Assembly: GCF_000621485.1 (NCBI RefSeq)
Contig: NZ_JHYF01000016.1
Coordinates: 62,001 to 126,000 of the forward strand
DNA: 64,000 nucleotides
Reading direction: 5' to 3'
Origin: Alkaliphilus transvaalensis ATCC 700919
Lineage (GTDB): Bacteria > Bacillota > Clostridia > Peptostreptococcales > Natronincolaceae
A program made the position numbers and the translations under genes. The notes beneath the pieces were generated by a model. It saw only the letters and a list, made by a program, of their open reading frames with translations, searched no databases and was not told where the DNA came from. Of this stretch, positions 26,437 to 36,022 are shown piece by piece. Every line of letters starts with the position of its first letter. The stretch's first letter is position 1.

Positions 26437-26889
26437 TTACATTCCAAAATCGTCAATTAACCATTCTCCGTTGGATTTAATAAGAAAGTAATACCTTTCA
26501 TAGATTCCATTTTTATGATCCATTGTTTCTTCATGTAATAGGATTTCATACTTCACTAAGAAGACTTTAATATCATTTTTTACTACATTTTTTAATTTAC
26601 CTCTACCATATTCTATATAGCTGTTTTTTACATTTTTGTTTGTGTCTAACTCTAGCTTTAGAATTTCAATAGAGGCAATATTATCAAAGTTCCAATCTAA
26701 GTGCCGCAAATCTTCTGAAATAGTTGTTTCAAACATCTCTAAATCATTATTACTTTTGTATTTAAAATGGTCATTGATGGTTTTTTCTGCATCATATGTA
26801 GTAGAAGCCTTTAAAATTGTACAACCTGAATTTAAAAAAATAAGAATAGAACCTATCACAATCACTAATAATATTTTAGTAGATTTCAA
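26437..26889 (-). CDS. Hypothetical lipoprotein
   Basis: A lipoprotein signal is present (hydrophobic residues 6-20, then L-N-S-G-C at 19-23). The remaining 127 residues look like a small alpha/beta NTF2-like domain (A-E-K-T-I-N-D-H-F-K-Y-K-S-N-N-D at the start, Y-Y-F-L-I-K-S-N-G-E-W-L-I-D-D-F at the end), which usually binds a small ligand or partner. I do not recognise a named family. The start is TTG with a strong ribosome site (AGGAGGGA), and it has its own promoter. Confidence 0.8.
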   Translation of the reverse strand: MKSTKILLVIVIGSILIFLNSGCTILKASTTYDAEKTINDHFKYKSNNDLEMFETTISEDLRHLDWNFDNIASIEILKLELDTNKNVKNSYIEYGRGKLKNVVKNDIKVFLVKYEILLHEETMDHKNGIYERYYFLIKSNGEWLIDDFGM

Positions 26890-26972
26890 TTAGTTCCCTC
26901 CTTTTCATAGTAAAATTTTCTAATCTTTAGAAGGATAAATTATATGATTAATTAGGTACGTTAATTGTATTA

Positions 26973-27002
26973 ATTGTAATGTATTACATATATTTCTGTC
27001 AA
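26973..27002 (-). promoter_or_regulatory. Promoter of the 150-residue lipoprotein
   Basis: Minus strand TTGACA (27002-26997), an 18-base spacer and TACAAT (26978-26973). Confidence 0.65.
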
Positions 27003-27183
27003 ACAGTTAGATTCATAGTTTTTTATTTAGCTTAAATTCATTAAGAAAGTTTAAAGTATTTTAAAACTATTTTGATTATTTCATCTATTTGATTTCACCC
27101 AGTTTTTTGTATAATTTTATTTACAAATATGATATGATAAAAATTGATAAGGAATAATTACATATTTAGGGGGGTTAATTAAT

Positions 27184-28380
27184 ATGAATTTTTCAAAGAG
27201 AATTACTTCTATGCAAGAGTCTCCAATCAGAAAGCTAGTTCCATATGCTCAAGGAGCAAAGGCGCAAGGTAAAAAAGTATACCACTTAAATATCGGACAA
27301 CCTGATATTGAAACACCAGAGTCTTTTATGAATTCAATTAGAAATTTCGATGAGAAGGTACTTGCATATTCATTGTCACAAGGGATGCCTGAGTTGATTG
27401 ATGAAATTATTAAATACTACAAAAAGTATGACATGCACTATGAAAATGATGAAATTCTAATTACCAATGGTGGTTCTGAGGCTCTATTATTTGCTATTAT
27501 TGCTGTAGCTGATGCTGGAGATGAGGTATTAGTACCAGAGCCCTTCTATACTAATTATAATGGATTTAGTGCGGCGGTTGACGTTAGTGTAGCACCTATT
27601 ACTTGTAGAGCTGAAGATGGTTTCCACCTGCCTTCTAGAAAGGAAATTGAAGAGTCTATCAACCCAAGAACTAAGGCTATTATCCTTTCAAACCCTGGTA
27701 ATCCAACTGGAGTAGTTTACACAAAAGAAGAAATTCAATTATTAGCTGACCTAGCTAAAGAATATAATCTATTCATTATTGCTGACGAAGTTTATAGAGA
27801 GTTTGTATATGATGGATTAGAATACACTAGCTTTGGAAATATTGAAGGAATCCAAGATCGAGTAATCATTGTAGATAGTGTATCTAAGAGATATAGTGCC
27901 TGTGGAGCTCGTATCGGTTCACTTGCTAGCAAAAATAAAGACTTAATGAAACAAATTCTAAAGCTTTGCCAAGGAAGACTTTGTGTTCCTACTTTAGAGC
28001 AAGTTGGTTCTGTTGAGCTATATAAGACTCCAGAGAACTATTTTGAAGAAGTTAATAAAGAGTATGACAAGAGAAGAAATATTGTTTTTGAAGGTCTTAA
28101 TGATATCCCTGGTGTATTATGTAAAAAGCCTACTGGTGCCTTTTATGTTGTAGCTCAATTACCTGTTGATTGTGCTGAAAAGTTTACTATCTGGATGTTA
28201 AAGGATTTTGATGTTGATGGAGAAACGGTTATGCTAGCTCCAGCTGAAGGCTTCTATGCAACTCCTGGTTTAGGAAAAAATGAAGCTAGAATTGCTTACA
28301 TCTTAAATGAAAATGATTTAAGAAAATCTATGGAGATCTTAAAGCAAGCAGTTGCTAACTACCCTGGTAGAACTGTCTAG
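27184..28380 (+). CDS. PLP-dependent class I/II aminotransferase
   Basis: The fold type I aminotransferase markers are all present: N-P-G-N-P-T-G (residues about 175-181), the D-E-V-Y sequence, and the PLP lysine in V-S-K-R-Y-S-A-C-G-A-R-I-G. The 398-residue length is normal for the aspartate-aminotransferase-like branch. The lysine context with an S-A-C-G-A-R is typical of clostridial enzymes with aspartate, alanine or aromatic substrates, so the amino acid cannot be fixed. It is monocistronic, plus strand, with a G-rich ribosome site and a strong terminator behind it. Confidence 0.92.
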   Translation: MNFSKRITSMQESPIRKLVPYAQGAKAQGKKVYHLNIGQPDIETPESFMNSIRNFDEKVLAYSLSQGMPELIDEIIKYYKKYDMHYENDEILITNGGSEALLFAIIAVADAGDEVLVPEPFYTNYNGFSAAVDVSVAPITCRAEDGFHLPSRKEIEESINPRTKAIILSNPGNPTGVVYTKEEIQLLADLAKEYNLFIIADEVYREFVYDGLEYTSFGNIEGIQDRVIIVDSVSKRYSACGARIGSLASKNKDLMKQILKLCQGRLCVPTLEQVGSVELYKTPENYFEEVNKEYDKRRNIVFEGLNDIPGVLCKKPTGAFYVVAQLPVDCAEKFTIWMLKDFDVDGETVMLAPAEGFYATPGLGKNEARIAYILNENDLRKSMEILKQAVANYPGRTV

Positions 28381-28479
28381 AGACATTATGATTATATAGA
28401 TTAATTAAATATCAAAGATTAATGAAATGTATAACATCAAGAAATAAATTCAAATCATAATTTAGCTAAACATAAATTA

Positions 28480-28518
28480 AAGCTGTCTTAAGATAATTAA
28501 ATCTAAGACAGCTTTTTT
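28480..28518 (+). terminator. Terminator of the aminotransferase gene
   Basis: A perfect 11-bp stem AAGCTGTCTTA with TAAGACAGCTT (28480-28490 and 28504-28514) is followed by T's. Confidence 0.9.
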
Positions 28519-28591
28519 GTGCTTACTATTTGAAATTATTTGAAATTTCATCTAAATAGTTTTTATGACTATGGCTTTATAAAGAAAAAAG

Positions 28592-30643
28592 TTACTTTCT
28601 TTTTCCTCTATTTTTATTATTTCCTTGTTTTCCACTGGTTGAAGTATTTTTTGCAGGTTTGGTATTTCTGTTTTTATCATTATTCTTATTTTTATTTTTA
28701 GTTTTAGTATTATCTTTTCCTATAGGGGTGTTCTTTTTATTATCCTGCCTAGAACCTCTGTCATTCTTCTCCTTCTTACTTTGGGATTTTCTATTGTCTT
28801 GCCCTTTCTTCTTATGATCCTTTTGTTTGTCCTTTTTAAATGATTGTCTTTCGTGTCTTGGTCTAATTAGACAGTTTTTACCGTAGCCTATTAAGTCTTC
28901 CCTTTCACCCTTTACTAGAGCTTCATAGACAAGATTATAATTTTGAGGCTTGCGATATTGAATTAAAGCCCGTTGCATTGCCTTTTCATGGGCAGTTTTA
29001 GGTACGTAGACTGGCTCCATAGTTCTTGGGTCCATCTCAGTATAATAGATGCAGGTGGATAATGTACCTGGTGTGGGATAAAAGTCTTGTACCTGTTCTG
29101 GCATATGACCTAAGTCTCTTAGATATTCTGCCAGTTCTATTGCAGACCATAAAGTTGAACCAGGGTGACTAGACATTAGATAAGGTACTAAATACTGGTC
29201 TAACCCTAAATCTTTATTAATTTTATTGTATTTATTTACAAATTTCTCGTAAACTTCCTTCGATGGTTTCCCCATTGTTTTTAGAACTTGATCGGATATA
29301 TGCTCTGGTGCTACTTTAAGTTGGCCGCTTACATGATTTTTGCAAAGCTCCTTAAAGAACTCGTCATTTTTATCGTGAATCAAATAATCATATCTTAAAC
29401 CTGAACGAATAAAAACTTTTTTAACATTAGGTAATTCCCTTAATTTCTTCAATAATTTTAAATAGTCTTTATGATCAATTTTTAACTGACTACAGGGGTT
29501 AGGGAAAAGACACTGTTTATCTTTACATACTCCATGTTTTTCTTGTTTTTTACATGCCTTATGGCGGAAATTTGCTGTTGGACCACCTACATCATGGATA
29601 TAACCTTTAAATTCTGGGTCCCAAACAATTTTTTCTGCTTCAGATAAAATTGACTGATGACTTCGTGACTGAACTACCCTACCTTGATGGAAGGTTATAG
29701 CACAGAAATTACAATTACCGAAGCAACCACGATTACTAATTAAGCTGAACTTAACTTCCTTTATTGCTGGAATCCCCCCCTGTTTTTCATAGATGGGGTG
29801 GTAGGTTCTTACATAGGGTAACGAATAAATATTGTCTAACTCTGCCTGAGTCATTGGCTCATGGGGAGGATTCTGGACAACATAGAAATTTCTATAGGGT
29901 TCTACTAACGGTTTTCCGACAATTGAGTCCATATTATTATATTGATACATAAAGCTTTCAGCATATTTCTTCTTTGATTCTAGTATTTCATCGTAATGGG
30001 GTAAAAATATCGGCTGATAGGCTCTACCTTTATCTTTTGTTTTATACACCGTACCCCTAACAAAAGTGATTTCAGAGACAGGTAGACCACTTTCTAAAGC
30101 CTCTGCTATTTCTACAATTTGCCTCTCACCCATGCCATAGACAATTAAATCTGCCTTAGCATCTAATAGAATTGATCTTCTAACTTTATTATCCCAATAA
30201 TCATAGTGGGCAAATCTTCTTAAGCTTGCCTCTATACCTCCAAGAATAATCGGGACATCACTAAAGGCTTCTTTTATTCGATGGGAATAAATCATAGTGG
30301 CTCTGTCAGGTCGATAACCACCTTTACCCCCAGGGGAATAAAGATCATCTTTTCTTCTCTTTTTCCCTACGGAATAGTGGTTTACCATAGAATCAATATT
30401 TCCAGAGGTAACTAAAAAACCTAGTCTTGGCTTTCCTAAGACCTTAAAACCTTCTGTTGTATCCCACTTTGGTTGCGGAATAATCCCAACTTTATATCCT
30501 CTATTTTCAAGTATCCTTCCTATCACTGCAGGCCCAAAGGAGGGATGATCTACATAGGCATCACCAGAAACCAATACAAAATCTAATTGATCCCACCCTC
30601 TTGTTTTCATGTCTTCTTTGCTTATCGGTAAAAAATTTGTCAT
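28592..30643 (-). CDS. YgiQ family radical SAM protein
   Basis: The radical SAM core carries C-F-G-N-C-N-F-C (CX3CX2C, residues about 306-313). The N-terminal half is a B12-binding-like domain as in other YgiQ proteins, and the R-G-W-D-Q-L-D start is conserved. YgiQ substrates are unknown. The last 100 residues are a basic, Lys/Asn/Gln-rich low-complexity tail, probably disordered and nucleic-acid contacting; this tail varies widely in the family. It is monocistronic on the minus strand, facing the aminotransferase gene across its terminator. Confidence 0.93.
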   Translation of the reverse strand: MTNFLPISKEDMKTRGWDQLDFVLVSGDAYVDHPSFGPAVIGRILENRGYKVGIIPQPKWDTTEGFKVLGKPRLGFLVTSGNIDSMVNHYSVGKKRRKDDLYSPGGKGGYRPDRATMIYSHRIKEAFSDVPIILGGIEASLRRFAHYDYWDNKVRRSILLDAKADLIVYGMGERQIVEIAEALESGLPVSEITFVRGTVYKTKDKGRAYQPIFLPHYDEILESKKKYAESFMYQYNNMDSIVGKPLVEPYRNFYVVQNPPHEPMTQAELDNIYSLPYVRTYHPIYEKQGGIPAIKEVKFSLISNRGCFGNCNFCAITFHQGRVVQSRSHQSILSEAEKIVWDPEFKGYIHDVGGPTANFRHKACKKQEKHGVCKDKQCLFPNPCSQLKIDHKDYLKLLKKLRELPNVKKVFIRSGLRYDYLIHDKNDEFFKELCKNHVSGQLKVAPEHISDQVLKTMGKPSKEVYEKFVNKYNKINKDLGLDQYLVPYLMSSHPGSTLWSAIELAEYLRDLGHMPEQVQDFYPTPGTLSTCIYYTEMDPRTMEPVYVPKTAHEKAMQRALIQYRKPQNYNLVYEALVKGEREDLIGYGKNCLIRPRHERQSFKKDKQKDHKKKGQDNRKSQSKKEKNDRGSRQDNKKNTPIGKDNTKTKNKNKNNDKNRNTKPAKNTSTSGKQGNNKNRGKRK

Positions 30644-30836
30644 AGCTCTATCATCCTTTAATGTTTGTATTTCATAAATTAAGTTTTATTTCTTCTGAAA
30701 GCTATTATACCATTTATTAGCTTCATAGAGTTGCTTTTTTATTATTTTGCCTTAATTTTAGTGAGTTAATCCTACAATTGGATTTACTAAAAGAATTAGT
30801 TAAAGAAAGTAAATAAAAATACATATAAAAAAAATA

Positions 30837-30875
30837 AATAAATCAAAAGAATAAATCAAAAGAATAAATCAAAAA
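30837..30875. repeat. 13-base tandem repeat, three units
   Basis: The unit AATAAATCAAAAG occurs three times end to end, the last ending in A instead of G. It is non-coding and may be slippage-prone. Confidence 0.85.
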
Positions 30876-30879
30876 AAAT

Positions 30880-30923
30880 AAAACAAAGACTATTCTCCAG
30901 TAGATTAGAATAACCTTTGTTTT
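30880..30923. terminator. Terminator-like hairpin
   Basis: AAAACAAAG...TATTCT pairs with AGAATA...CTTTGTTTT around a short loop. It is A/T-flanked and may serve either strand; no gene on the plus strand needs it. Confidence 0.5.
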
Positions 30924-31048
30924 CATAATCACTTTTGCTTTGATAGTTACCTTTACTTTGATAATTTTCTGCTTTAACCTATTTTTTATTTTACTTTTGA
31001 TTTAGAAAGCTTATATCTCTGGGAAGGTATTAGTGTTTGATTAATAAA

Positions 31049-31113
31049 ATTGCATAACTAATATTAAATAAATATTAATGCAAAATAGAAATCTCTATTT
31101 AGTGTCCAATGGG
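31049..31113 (+). repeat. Dispersed intergenic repeat family 1, copy B
   Basis: It reads ATTGCATAACTAATATT, AT-rich middle, ATTAATGCAAAATAG, then TATTTAGTGTCCAATGGG. The TTGCAT...ATGCAA ends pair with each other, making a hairpin shared with copy C at 48 kb although the inner bases differ. Confidence 0.65.
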
Positions 31114-31192
31114 TCCCTCAATTTTTTTACTACTTACATTCTTACATGAAACTTATATAAATTAATAGTTATGAGTAAGCAATTTACTAAAT

Positions 31193-31816
31193 TTATATAC
31201 GAATACTCTCTTTTGTTTTTTTAGGAGTAAAAATTTTTTCGAAGAAGGATTTTTTTTGATGTTGATCTCTTTTAAGCCTGTCTTTAAGTTCAGCAACTTC
31301 ATAAGACTTTTCTTTTAGTTTCATCTTTAATTTAGCATTTTCAACAATTAATACATCCTTCTCTTGGTTATTTAATTGATTACGTAATTCATCTATTTTT
31401 TGAGATAGTTCCTCTATTTCTTTTTTGTGGTCTAAACCTTTTAATGATTCAGTAACTTCCATTTTTATAAAATCTACTGCTTCCCTAAGCCATGTCTCAT
31501 GATCTACTTTATCTGTTGTTTCGGTAACTGATTTTGGGTTATTTGATATTGCTACTTCGTTTCGTTGCTTGGAATCTATAATAATTTTTGGTGATTTAAG
31601 AACTTGTCTAATTTGTGGATTAGTTAGTCCTTTATCTTGTAGCTTTTTAATATACTGCAAATCTTCTATTTCTTTATAAGTGAAATATCTTCTATTTCCC
31701 TCGGTCCTTGGAATTTTAAGTTGAAATTCTTTCTCGTAGAAACGAATAACATGAGCTTCAAACCCTGTGATTTCTGCAACTTCTTTAATTGAATAGATAT
31801 CGTTGTTTTTTTTCAT
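31193..31816 (-). CDS. MerR-family transcriptional regulator with coiled-coil C-terminus
   Basis: Residues 8-75 form a winged-helix MerR DNA-binding domain (Y-S-I-K-E-V-A-E-I-T-G-F, then F-Y-E-K-E-F and R-Y-F-T-Y-K-E-I-E-D-L). The remainder is an acidic and basic helical coiled coil (about 110-190), with no cysteine ligand for metal or redox sensing. Regulators of this form are often chromosome-associated or spore/cell-cycle factors (RacA-like by arrangement), but I cannot name the orthologue. It is monocistronic with a G-rich ribosome site (GGGGGT). Confidence 0.88.
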   Translation of the reverse strand: MKKNNDIYSIKEVAEITGFEAHVIRFYEKEFQLKIPRTEGNRRYFTYKEIEDLQYIKKLQDKGLTNPQIRQVLKSPKIIIDSKQRNEVAISNNPKSVTETTDKVDHETWLREAVDFIKMEVTESLKGLDHKKEIEELSQKIDELRNQLNNQEKDVLIVENAKLKMKLKEKSYEVAELKDRLKRDQHQKKSFFEKIFTPKKTKESIRI

Positions 31817-32138
31817 TTGCTACACCCCCTACTATCTTTTTCAATATCCTCCCCCTTTTCTCCTTTTAAAGATTGAGATTTTCGTAATACAAATTCCTCT
31901 ATTTTTCAATTGTTTGGGACGATTCTTGAGTTATTTCGACAAGAAAAGGTTCTCTTTGTGCTTTTGGTGATGTAGTTTAGATTAAGAGAATTGCCTTTAT
32001 CTATTATTTGAATTAATAAAATCCAAGACTTTTTTATAATCTACATGGTCTTCTGAAATAACGCTATCTTGCCTTGTTGCAAGGGTAGGCTTTGGATCAC
32101 CTCGGCTTGCTAAAAATAAAAAGCCTGTCAATTAATTT
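31817..32138. other. 322-base intergenic region with an orphan open tail
   Basis: No complete gene is supported. A 44-codon minus-strand frame at 31997-32131 reads like the C-terminal end of a protein but lacks a credible start. The rest is AT-rich. Confidence 0.5.
31997..32131 (-). pseudogene. Possible gene remnant (C-terminal tail of 44 codons)
   Basis: From a TTG at 32131 the frame reads protein-like sequence (G-D-P-K-P-T-L-A-T-R-Q-D, then D-Y-K-K-V-L-D-F-I-N-S-N-N-R) to TAA at 31997. There is no ribosome site before it, and it starts only 8 bases after the deacetylase stop. It does not resemble the deacetylase. It may be the 3' end of a lost gene or chance; I do not recognise the family. 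Confidence 0.3.
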
Positions 32139-32906
32139 TCATCGTAAATCTGACATCTCTAGAAGCTCAGAAATAGTTACAAATCGATAACCTTCTTTAA
32201 TGAGTTCTGGAATGATAATTTTGAGGGCCTCAACAGTTTGACTATTTTTTTCTGGAACATAATCATGCAATAGAATTATATTACCATTGCCAACATTTCT
32301 TATGATATGATTAGCTATGCTATCTGCAGTAGGGCTGTTCCAGTCTCTAGGATCTTGATTAGCAGTCCATAAAACAATTCGATGGCCTCGCTCTTTTACA
32401 ATATGTAATGTATTATTATTTAAAAAACCAAAGGGAGGGCGAAAAATATTAGGTTTAACACCAATTACTGAATAAATGATATTATCTGTATCGTCTAACT
32501 CTTTACTTATTTTCCCATAGGATGATTTTGTTACGTCAATATGGGTAAATGTATGATTTCCTACTTCATGACCTTCATCTATTAGTCTTTGGAGTACTTC
32601 TGGATACAATTTAACATGTTTTCCTAATACAAAAAAAGTTGCCTTTGCATTGTATTCATATAGTATATCTAAGATTTCAGGGGTAAATCGTGGGTGAGGA
32701 CCATCATCAAAAGTTAAAGCGATTAATTTTTCCCTCTCAGAGCCACTTCTAACAACAACTGAGTCATCATATCTATAATTTATTACTTCCTCAAAATAAT
32801 CTGTCTTAACCCAAATAATTAATGCTAATAGTATTAGTACTGAAATGAACAATATTATTGTCAGTGGCTTTTTTTTAATGATTAGAACATAAAGCTGATT
32901 CATCAA
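32139..32906 (-). CDS. Polysaccharide deacetylase (PdaA/PdaB-like) with membrane anchor
   Basis: Residues about 13-32 form a membrane anchor. The NodB domain follows with T-F-D-D-G-P-H (residues about 64-70), H-T-F-T-H (about 117-121), the R-P-P-F-G motif and a late L-L-H-D. These supply the catalytic Asp, the metal ligands and the substrate contacts. Near CwlD (103 bases upstream), this is likely a muramic deacetylase acting with CwlD to make cortex muramic delta-lactam in spores. PdaB-type sporulation deacetylase is the alternative. Confidence 0.88.
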   Translation of the reverse strand: MMNQLYVLIIKKKPLTIILFISVLILLALIIWVKTDYFEEVINYRYDDSVVVRSGSEREKLIALTFDDGPHPRFTPEILDILYEYNAKATFFVLGKHVKLYPEVLQRLIDEGHEVGNHTFTHIDVTKSSYGKISKELDDTDNIIYSVIGVKPNIFRPPFGFLNNNTLHIVKERGHRIVLWTANQDPRDWNSPTADSIANHIIRNVGNGNIILLHDYVPEKNSQTVEALKIIIPELIKEGYRFVTISELLEMSDLR

Positions 32907-33008
32907 ATCAACCCTTTCAAAATATAACTAAAGCTGACAAAGATACATTATATAACAGAAAAGAACTTCATTAATAAATACTTAATAATAGTTATAGTTC
33001 ATATGATA

Positions 33009-33740
33009 TTATCGCAACGAAAGGTATTCCATTATTCCTATTGTAATCATCTTTGCTATTTCTTCTTGATGCTCTTCGTTTTGTAAATATTGTCTGTCCT
33101 TTTCATTAGAAATAAATCCTGTTTCAACTAATATCCCTGGGGAGATTGTATTCCGCAAGACAAAAAAATTATTAGGTAGCGGATTTTTTTCTAGTTTACT
33201 ATGATTGTTTTCATAGGCAGATAATTTACTTAAGTTTCTATGAACATGTTCAGCTAGGCTTTTGCTAGGGTCGCTGGATCTATAGTAGAAGACAATAGGA
33301 CCAAATTTTTCTATGTTATTGATATAATTAACATGAATACTAATAAAGAGTTCAGGTTGACTTTGATTAATTATTCTTGCTCTTGCGTTTAAATCCTCAG
33401 AATGGCGATTGCCATTGTTAACATGATCATCAAGAGAATCATCAGTCTCTCGAGTCATAATGACCGTTGCTCCTTTTTTTTCTAACTCTTTGCGAAGCTT
33501 AAGGGCAATGTCTAGATTAATGTCCTTTTCTAGAATTTCTGTTTTATAATGTGTGCCTCCATCTATTCCACCATGACCAGGATCGATAACGATTGTTCTC
33601 CCCTGTAAAATATCTTTGTTATTGAATTGTATAACATTTAATAATCCCGAAGAAAAAAAAGATAAGATTACAATTACCAATAATAGAGAAATTAATATTA
33701 ATAGACTAAAGGCTACTTTTTTCTTTATTACTATAATCAT
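33009..33740 (-). CDS. cwlD: Germination/cortex-type N-acetylmuramoyl-L-alanine amidase CwlD
   Basis: The amidase_3 domain has its zinc ligands in D-P-G-H-G-G (residues about 51-56), the later E of D-G-G..E-I-L-E and S-I-H-V-N-Y, and the terminal glutamate in V-E-T-G-F-I-S-N. Residues about 10-32 form a signal/anchor. In spore formers CwlD trims peptide side chains in the cortex so that PdaA can make muramic delta-lactam. Length (243) matches CwlD. Its presence is evidence that the host forms endospores. Confidence 0.9.
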   Translation of the reverse strand: MIIVIKKKVAFSLLILISLLLVIVILSFFSSGLLNVIQFNNKDILQGRTIVIDPGHGGIDGGTHYKTEILEKDINLDIALKLRKELEKKGATVIMTRETDDSLDDHVNNGNRHSEDLNARARIINQSQPELFISIHVNYINNIEKFGPIVFYYRSSDPSKSLAEHVHRNLSKLSAYENNHSKLEKNPLPNNFFVLRNTISPGILVETGFISNEKDRQYLQNEEHQEEIAKMITIGIMEYLSLR

Positions 33741-33931
33741 TCTAAGGCCCCTCCTGATAATTCTACTATATTATTAATATATTGAAGGATTTATGTATAT
33801 ATAACAATAATATGCTACTGTATAGATTGCTTATATTTAGCCTCAAATTTTCAGTATGTTATGATGAGGGGAAGTTCAGAGGAAAGTCCTTCAAAAGTCC
33901 TTCGGTGTCAAATTGAAGAAATTCTTTACAT

Positions 33932-33968
33932 AAAAAAATGAGGATTCTGAAAAATCCTCATTTTTATA
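33932..33968. terminator. Terminator of the M42 peptidase operon
   Basis: A 13-bp stem (33934-33946 with 33953-33965) with A- and T-rich flanks lies about 35 bases after the last M42 gene on the minus strand. It reads well in both directions. Confidence 0.9.
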
Positions 33969-34001
33969 TACCTGCTTTAACTATTGTAAAGAGATTTATT
34001 A

Positions 34002-35000
34002 TTACTCTATTTCATTTTCGATTAATTTAACAGTTAATTTAACGGCATTTTCAATATCGGAAATGGCACACATTTCATTAGTACTATGGATATATCTTGT
34101 AGGAATAGACATTACCCCAGAAGGTACTCCACTTCTAGTTAAATGAATTGCACCTGAATCTGTTCCACCAAATTCTAAGACCTCTAATTGATATGGAATA
34201 TCGTTTTTCTTTGCTTGCTCTATCATGAAGTTCTTAACCTTTGGATGGCATATTACAGAATTATCCTTAACCTTTACAGTTGGGCCTTCACCTAGTTTTA
34301 CTGACATTTTTATGCCCTTCGGAGTATCTCCTGTTGCAGTTACATCAAAGGCAATACCAAAGTCTGGGTTAACTCCATAGGCTGCTGTTTTAGCTCCCCT
34401 CAGTCCAAGCTCTTCTTGTGTTGTAAAAACAAAGTAAAGGTCATTATTACTTTCCTTCATCAACTTTAAAGCTTCAATCATAATAAAACAACCGATACGA
34501 TCGTCTAATGCTGGCGAGAATACTTTTTTATCATCAATTAAGCATTCTGCATAGTATACGCAAGTATCTCCAATAGATACCATCTTTTCAGCCTCTTCCT
34601 TCGAAGATGCCCCGATATCTATGAATAATTTATCTAAATTTAAGTCTTTTAAACTATCTAACTTTTCACTACCAATCACACCAATCGTTCCATTTTCAAA
34701 GATAACTCTTTGGGAAAGAGAAATTGATGGTGAAATTCCACCAATGTTGGTGAAACGTAAAAACCCTTTTTCATCTATAAAAGTAACCATTAAACCGATA
34801 TGGTCCATATGTCCAGCTAACATTAATTTTTTACCGTTTCCTTTTTTATGGGCAATTAAATTACCTAGGGCATCTGTATAAACCTCATCGACATAGCCCT
34901 TTACTTCAGCCTCAATAATCTCTCTAACTCTATTTTCATTTCCTGAAGGTGAATATGTAGAACATAATTTTTTAACTAATTCCTTATTAATTGTATACAT
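34002..35000 (-). CDS. M42 family metallopeptidase (third copy)
   Basis: M42 aminopeptidases are cytoplasmic, di-metal, multi-subunit (often dodecameric) enzymes that trim peptides. Metal and catalytic motifs are visible: A-G-H-M-D-H-I-G (residues about 63-70), D-D-R-I-G-C (about 172-177), Q-E-E-L-G-L-R-G-A and the late G-G-T-D-S-G and H-S. It is 332 residues and the last of three tandem copies, sharing one base with its neighbour at 35000. Confidence 0.93.
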   Translation of the reverse strand: MYTINKELVKKLCSTYSPSGNENRVREIIEAEVKGYVDEVYTDALGNLIAHKKGNGKKLMLAGHMDHIGLMVTFIDEKGFLRFTNIGGISPSISLSQRVIFENGTIGVIGSEKLDSLKDLNLDKLFIDIGASSKEEAEKMVSIGDTCVYYAECLIDDKKVFSPALDDRIGCFIMIEALKLMKESNNDLYFVFTTQEELGLRGAKTAAYGVNPDFGIAFDVTATGDTPKGIKMSVKLGEGPTVKVKDNSVICHPKVKNFMIEQAKKNDIPYQLEVLEFGGTDSGAIHLTRSGVPSGVMSIPTRYIHSTNEMCAISDIENAVKLTVKLIENEIE

Positions 35001-36022
35001 TATAGCACGCCTCCCTTGCTAATTTTATCGATGAATTTAACCATTAATTCTTTGGTATTCTTAAAGTCATCCATGCTCATAACAGAAACTGGAGAATGTA
35101 TATAACGGCATGCAACTGCTACAGAGACACATGGAGTACCACTCTTTGCTTGATGGAATCTTCCGGCATCATTTCCACCGAAAGTAGTCTTACGATATTG
35201 CCAAGGGATATTATATTCTTCTGCTGTTCTAACCAAAGAATCTACATATTTACGGTGATAGATGGATGTTCTATCCATTAAAGATATAGCAGGACCTTTA
35301 TCAAGCTCGGTTACTTGGAAATGAGGCTCAACATCTGATACGTCTGAACAAGTAGTGCCTTCTAAAATAATTGCTAAATCGACATTTACTTGATTAGCAG
35401 CAACTTCTGCTCCCCGTAGACCAATTTCCTCTTGTACAGTAAAGATTCCAGTAACTGTTATTGGTAAATCCATTTTTAGTAGGTCAACCATTATGGCACA
35501 ACCTACACGATCGTCTAAAGCTTTTGCTTTGACTCTATTTTTACCGAATTCTGTATATTTACCATCAAAAACAATGTAGTCTCCAACGGAAACATGTTTT
35601 TCAGTTTCTGCTTGATCTTTGCAGCCAATATCTATATAAAGTTCATCAATAGACACAGCTCGTTTTCTCTCATCAGGCTTTTGCATATGTATAGCTTTGG
35701 CCCCAATTACACCAGGAATACGTTTACTTCCAACGTAAACCATCTTAGAAATTAATATACGTGCATCAACTCCACCAACAGGTGCAAACTTAATTAGACC
35801 TGCACTGTCGATTCCCTTAACCATAAAACCTACTTCATCCATATGGGCGGCTAAAGCTATATGGGGTTTATCTACTTTCCCCTTTTTCTTTGCTATGATG
35901 TTTCCCATACGATCTACTTTAATTTCATCTACATAGCCCTTTAATTCATCAAGGATGATTTTTCTTACATCTTTTTCATCACCTGAAACACCTGAGGCAT
36001 TCGTTAATTTTTCTAATAACAT
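35000..36022 (-). CDS. M42 family metallopeptidase (second copy)
   Basis: It carries A-A-H-M-D-E-V-G, D-D-R-V-G-C, Q-E-E-I-G-L-R-G-A and F-G-G-N-D-A-G-R in order. Here the second D-containing metal motif reads N-D-A-G instead of T-D-S-G. It is 340 residues, overlaps the upstream gene by 10 bases and touches the downstream one. The three copies differ throughout, so they are old paralogues rather than recent duplicates, likely with different N-terminal residue preferences or mixed oligomers. Confidence 0.93.
   Translation of the reverse strand: MLLEKLTNASGVSGDEKDVRKIILDELKGYVDEIKVDRMGNIIAKKKGKVDKPHIALAAHMDEVGFMVKGIDSAGLIKFAPVGGVDARILISKMVYVGSKRIPGVIGAKAIHMQKPDERKRAVSIDELYIDIGCKDQAETEKHVSVGDYIVFDGKYTEFGKNRVKAKALDDRVGCAIMVDLLKMDLPITVTGIFTVQEEIGLRGAEVAANQVNVDLAIILEGTTCSDVSDVEPHFQVTELDKGPAISLMDRTSIYHRKYVDSLVRTAEEYNIPWQYRKTTFGGNDAGRFHQAKSGTPCVSVAVACRYIHSPVSVMSMDDFKNTKELMVKFIDKISKGGVL

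Larger units (their letters stand above)
30644..31192. other. 549-base intergenic region with repeats and a hairpin
   Basis: No gene is supported. It contains a 13-base tandem repeat (30837-30875), an imperfect terminator-like hairpin (30880-30923) and one copy of dispersed repeat family 1 (31049-31113). Confidence 0.6.

Noticed and set aside
30837-30875. Possible CRISPR-like array
   Set aside because: The 13-base units are directly adjacent, with no spacers, and too short for CRISPR repeats.
33874-33939. Short plus-strand frame around 33860-33940 ahead of the terminator (about 26 codons)
   Set aside because: No ribosome site and no family resemblance; it overlaps a bidirectional terminator that serves the minus-strand peptidase genes.
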